The notes beneath the pieces are model-generated. The model saw nothing but the letters and a program-made list of their open reading frames with translations, was not told the DNA's origin and did no database searches. Made by a program: the position numbers and the translations under genes. Below, piece by piece: positions 7,361 through 9,131 of a stretch of DNA of 9,131 nt; the first letter of the stretch is position 1, and the number at the start of each line of letters is the position of its first letter. Location of the stretch: positions 1-9,131 of the forward strand of contig SLIC01000230.1 in assembly GCA_007135845.1 (NCBI GenBank), read 5' to 3'. The DNA is from Candidatus Brevefilum sp. (lineage in GTDB: Bacteria > Chloroflexota > Anaerolineae > Anaerolineales > Anaerolineaceae).

Positions 7361-7948
7361 ATGACTCAAGAAACTTTTACTTTTGCCCAGCTCTTACCCT
7401 ATCCTGAAAACTACCTGGTAAAGAAGCTATTCAGAATGCCCATCTTGCTTTATCGTCTCGGTTTAGGAAAACTGCTAGGGAGTTATATTCTGATCCTGTC
7501 GACCACAGGACGAAAAACCAAGAAAACACGGCATACCCCGATAGAATACTTTATTCATGAGGGCCAATATTACATTCTCAGCGGATTTGGAGACCAACCC
7601 GATTGGTACAAAAACATTATGGCCAACCCGCTTGTGACCATCCAAAATGGTTATGAAAGGATCTGTGGTGAAGCCCGCGCACCAAAAACAGAGGAAGAGT
7701 GGGACGCGGTTTACCTTTACCTCACCCACAGCCCGGTTGGCAGGGTCCTCAGGGCAGATTTTCTAGAGGATGTTGAGAGCTCTGACATCATGACCGAAAT
7801 CAAAAAGCTGCCTGTCCTAACGATTGATCCAACAGATAAACCTTGTCCCCCTGCGCTGGAAGCAGACTTGGTGTGGGCCTGGCCCTTGATCTTCCTGGGT
7901 ATGGCTGTGGATATCACCATTCTTTGGCTGTGGAGCCGAAAGAAATAA
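7361..7948 (+). CDS. Ddn/DUF385-like (flavin or deazaflavin) protein with C-terminal membrane anchor
   Basis: The 195-residue protein resembles the 'nitroreductase family deazaflavin-dependent oxidoreductase' group (Ddn of mycobacteria), split-barrel proteins that bind F420 or a flavin. The diagnostic region is ILSTTGRKTKKTRHTPIEYF (45-64), then GQYYILSGFGDQPDWYKNIMANPLVTI (68-94), matching the family pattern TTGRKTG...TPL...G...P.WY.NL.ANP. F420 use is inferred from the family; FMN or no cofactor is possible. After the barrel come an acidic helical region and a hydrophobic segment near 171-191 followed by SRKK. This looks like a tail anchor and makes the protein longer than the roughly 150 residues I expect. 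TGGAGG (7348-7353) is a clear ribosome site. It follows the cysteine desulfurase by 19 bases; any functional link between them is unproven. Confidence 0.8.
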   Translation: MTQETFTFAQLLPYPENYLVKKLFRMPILLYRLGLGKLLGSYILILSTTGRKTKKTRHTPIEYFIHEGQYYILSGFGDQPDWYKNIMANPLVTIQNGYERICGEARAPKTEEEWDAVYLYLTHSPVGRVLRADFLEDVESSDIMTEIKKLPVLTIDPTDKPCPPALEADLVWAWPLIFLGMAVDITILWLWSRKK

Positions 7949-7986
7949 TACCTGGCAGGATAAAAAACGCCTCAACCGCCACTATA

Positions 7987-8024
7987 ATCCATAAATAATT
8001 TAACCCGGTGGGTAATTTATGGAT
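7987..8024. repeat. 10-bp inverted repeat / stem-loop in the intergenic gap
   Basis: ATCCATAAAT (7987-7996) and ATTTATGGAT (8015-8024) are perfect reverse complements. Inside them ACCC (8002-8005) can pair with GGGT (8010-8013). It lies 38 bases after the Ddn-like gene. No T-run follows, so it could be a transcript 3'-end structure, a weak terminator or a protein-binding site. Confidence 0.5.
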
Positions 8025-8037
8025 ATTTCTGTCGCGT

Positions 8038-8066
8038 TTGTAGCCAAAAATTGCGTCAGGTACAAT
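8038..8066 (+). promoter_or_regulatory. Candidate promoter of the export ABC operon
   Basis: TTGTAG (8038-8043) and TACAAT (8061-8066) are 17 bases apart. The -10 box matches five of six consensus bases; the -35 box matches only its first three. Transcription would start near 8073, giving a leader of about 84 bases. The rest of the 208-base gap (7949-8156) is AT-rich, and I see no gene in it. Confidence 0.35.
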
Positions 8067-8156
8067 CAAAATCGCCATTTAATATTTAACCCTTTAAAGA
8101 AATTTTCTGTCCAATACATCATTAGCATTCTTTTTCGATTTTAGAAAGGTGTTTGA

Positions 8157-9068
8157 ATGTCCACAATTATCACAAACAATATCACCAAGCGCTTTGGTAA
8201 TACACTGGCTGTTGACCAGCTCAGTTTCGACGTCCGACCCGGTGAGATTTTTGGTTTGCTCGGACCCAACGGTGCAGGGAAAACAACGTCGATCCGCATG
8301 ATCCTTGATATTTTCAAGCCTGATTCAGGCGAAATCAGTGTGCTGGGCGGCCCCATGACCGATGAAAAGAAAAATCGCATTGGCTATCTGCCAGAAGAGC
8401 GCGGTCTATACCAGGACATCCCCCTGCAGCGCTGCCTGACCTTCCTGGCAACCCTCAAAGGTATGCCAGAGAAATCCGTCGGTCCCAAGTTGACCGAGTA
8501 CCTCAAAAAGTTCGACCTTTATGAAGCCCGCGAGAAGAAAGTTAAGGAACTCAGCAAGGGTATGCAGCAAAAGTCCCAGCTCATTGCAACACTGCTGCAT
8601 GAGCCTGAATTGCTCATCATCGATGAACCCTTCAGTGCACTCGACCCGGTTAACACCGAAATGGTCAAGGAAATTCTTGTACAACAACGCAATCAAGGCA
8701 AAGCCATCATCATGTCCACACACCAAATGAACCAGGTTGAAGAGCTGTGTGACCGTATTCTGCTGATTAACCATGGTCACCAGGTGCTTTACGGGACGCT
8801 TGAAGAGATTCAGGATCAATTCGCCTCACGCGACATTTTGGTCACACCCAGATCATCACTGCCATCCGCAATCAATGGTGTCACCGAGATCCGTGAGATG
8901 AATGGTCGCTACCTGCTGGCTCTGGAAGATGACATTGAACCACACCAGGTGCTTTCAGACCTGGTTAAAAATGGGACAGAAATGACGGCTTTTGAAGTCG
9001 CCGTCCCACCCCTCAACCAGATCTTCATCCAGGTTGTTAAAAAACAAGCGAGGGACGAAGATGCTTAA
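8157..9068 (+). CDS. NatA-type ABC exporter ATP-binding protein
   Basis: This is the cytoplasmic ATPase subunit of an ABC-2 type exporter, 303 residues. One complete nucleotide-binding domain is visible: Walker A GPNGAGKTT (36-44), the Q-loop region GYLPEERGLY (76-85) with glutamate as in NatA-like proteins, signature LSKGMQQK (132-139), Walker B LLIIDEPFSALDP (152-164) and switch His189 in STHQM. A C-terminal domain of about 90 residues follows, of the type seen in NatA relatives (DUF4162-like). NatA/NatB of Bacillus exports sodium; substrates of most relatives are unknown, so the cargo here is undetermined. The ATG at 8157 has the ribosome site AAAGGTG (8145-8151). The gene's end overlaps the start of the next gene by eight bases, indicating translational coupling with its permease. 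Confidence 0.92.
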   Translation: MSTIITNNITKRFGNTLAVDQLSFDVRPGEIFGLLGPNGAGKTTSIRMILDIFKPDSGEISVLGGPMTDEKKNRIGYLPEERGLYQDIPLQRCLTFLATLKGMPEKSVGPKLTEYLKKFDLYEAREKKVKELSKGMQQKSQLIATLLHEPELLIIDEPFSALDPVNTEMVKEILVQQRNQGKAIIMSTHQMNQVEELCDRILLINHGHQVLYGTLEEIQDQFASRDILVTPRSSLPSAINGVTEIREMNGRYLLALEDDIEPHQVLSDLVKNGTEMTAFEVAVPPLNQIFIQVVKKQARDEDA

Positions 9069-9131
9069 AACCTGGAAGATTATCAAGCACGAATACACCC
9101 GCCATGTCCGCGAAAAGCAGTTTCTCTTAAG
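9061..9131 (+). CDS. ABC-2 type exporter permease, NatB-like (5' end only)
   Basis: The ATG at 9061 lies inside the last codons of the ATPase gene (eight-base overlap, different frame). It opens a frame that continues to the window edge, giving 23 codons. The peptide starts MLKTWKIIKHEYTRHVREKQF, which resembles the basic cytoplasmic N-terminus of NatB-type permeases (a pattern like 'W.I.KHEY...VR.K.F'), just before their first membrane helix. Position after a NatA-type ATPase supports the call. Substrate and total length cannot be seen. Confidence 0.75.
   Translation, partial: MLKTWKIIKHEYTRHVREKQFLL

Noticed and set aside
8019..8144. A 41-codon ORF with GGTGGG upstream, ending 12 bases before the NatA-type gene
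   Set aside because: It has AT-rich codons unlike its neighbours, its start lies inside the arm of the 7987-8024 hairpin, it starts upstream of the candidate promoter, and its product resembles nothing I know. It is most likely a chance frame.

Overview
The window reads as ordinary bacterial chromosome, with all genes on the + strand, short gaps and ATGA-type overlaps. Gene content and protein style suggest an anaerobic Chloroflexota bacterium of the Anaerolineae type: mid-range GC, a lipoprotein with an LLAAC-GP lipobox, an SLC45-like MFS carrier, a BMP-family nucleoside ABC importer and a Ddn-like flavin/deazaflavin protein. This placement is an inference from protein style. No rRNA or other marker gene is present to confirm it.

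Layout. (1) 2-646 is the 3' half of an MFS transporter gene cut by the window edge. (2) 647-773 holds a strong sigma-70-type promoter (TTGAAA, 17 bp, TATAAT) followed at once by a 5'-terminal hairpin. (3) 774-6062 is a complete four-gene importer operon of the BMP/PnrA (Nup) type: a substrate-binding lipoprotein, an ATPase with two nucleotide-binding domains, and two different permeases. A strong hairpin lies between the binding-protein gene and the ATPase gene, and a rho-independent terminator follows the last permease. By homology the system imports purine nucleosides or related compounds: the lipoprotein captures the ligand outside, the two permeases form the channel, and the tandem ATPase drives transport. 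(4) 6181-7948 is a probable two-gene unit: a class V aminotransferase-fold cysteine desulfurase and a Ddn/DUF385-like protein with an unusual C-terminal membrane anchor. (5) 7949-8156 is a non-coding, AT-rich gap with a 10-bp inverted repeat and a candidate promoter. (6) 8157-9131 begins a second ABC system of the NatA/NatB export type: a complete ATPase and the first 23 codons of its permease.

I saw no mobile element, CRISPR array, tRNA or rRNA, and no clear new system. The points most worth a second look are small ones: the promoter/5'-hairpin architecture of the importer operon, the intra-operon terminator, a roughly 125-residue N-terminal extension with extra membrane helices on the second permease, and the tail-anchored Ddn-like protein.
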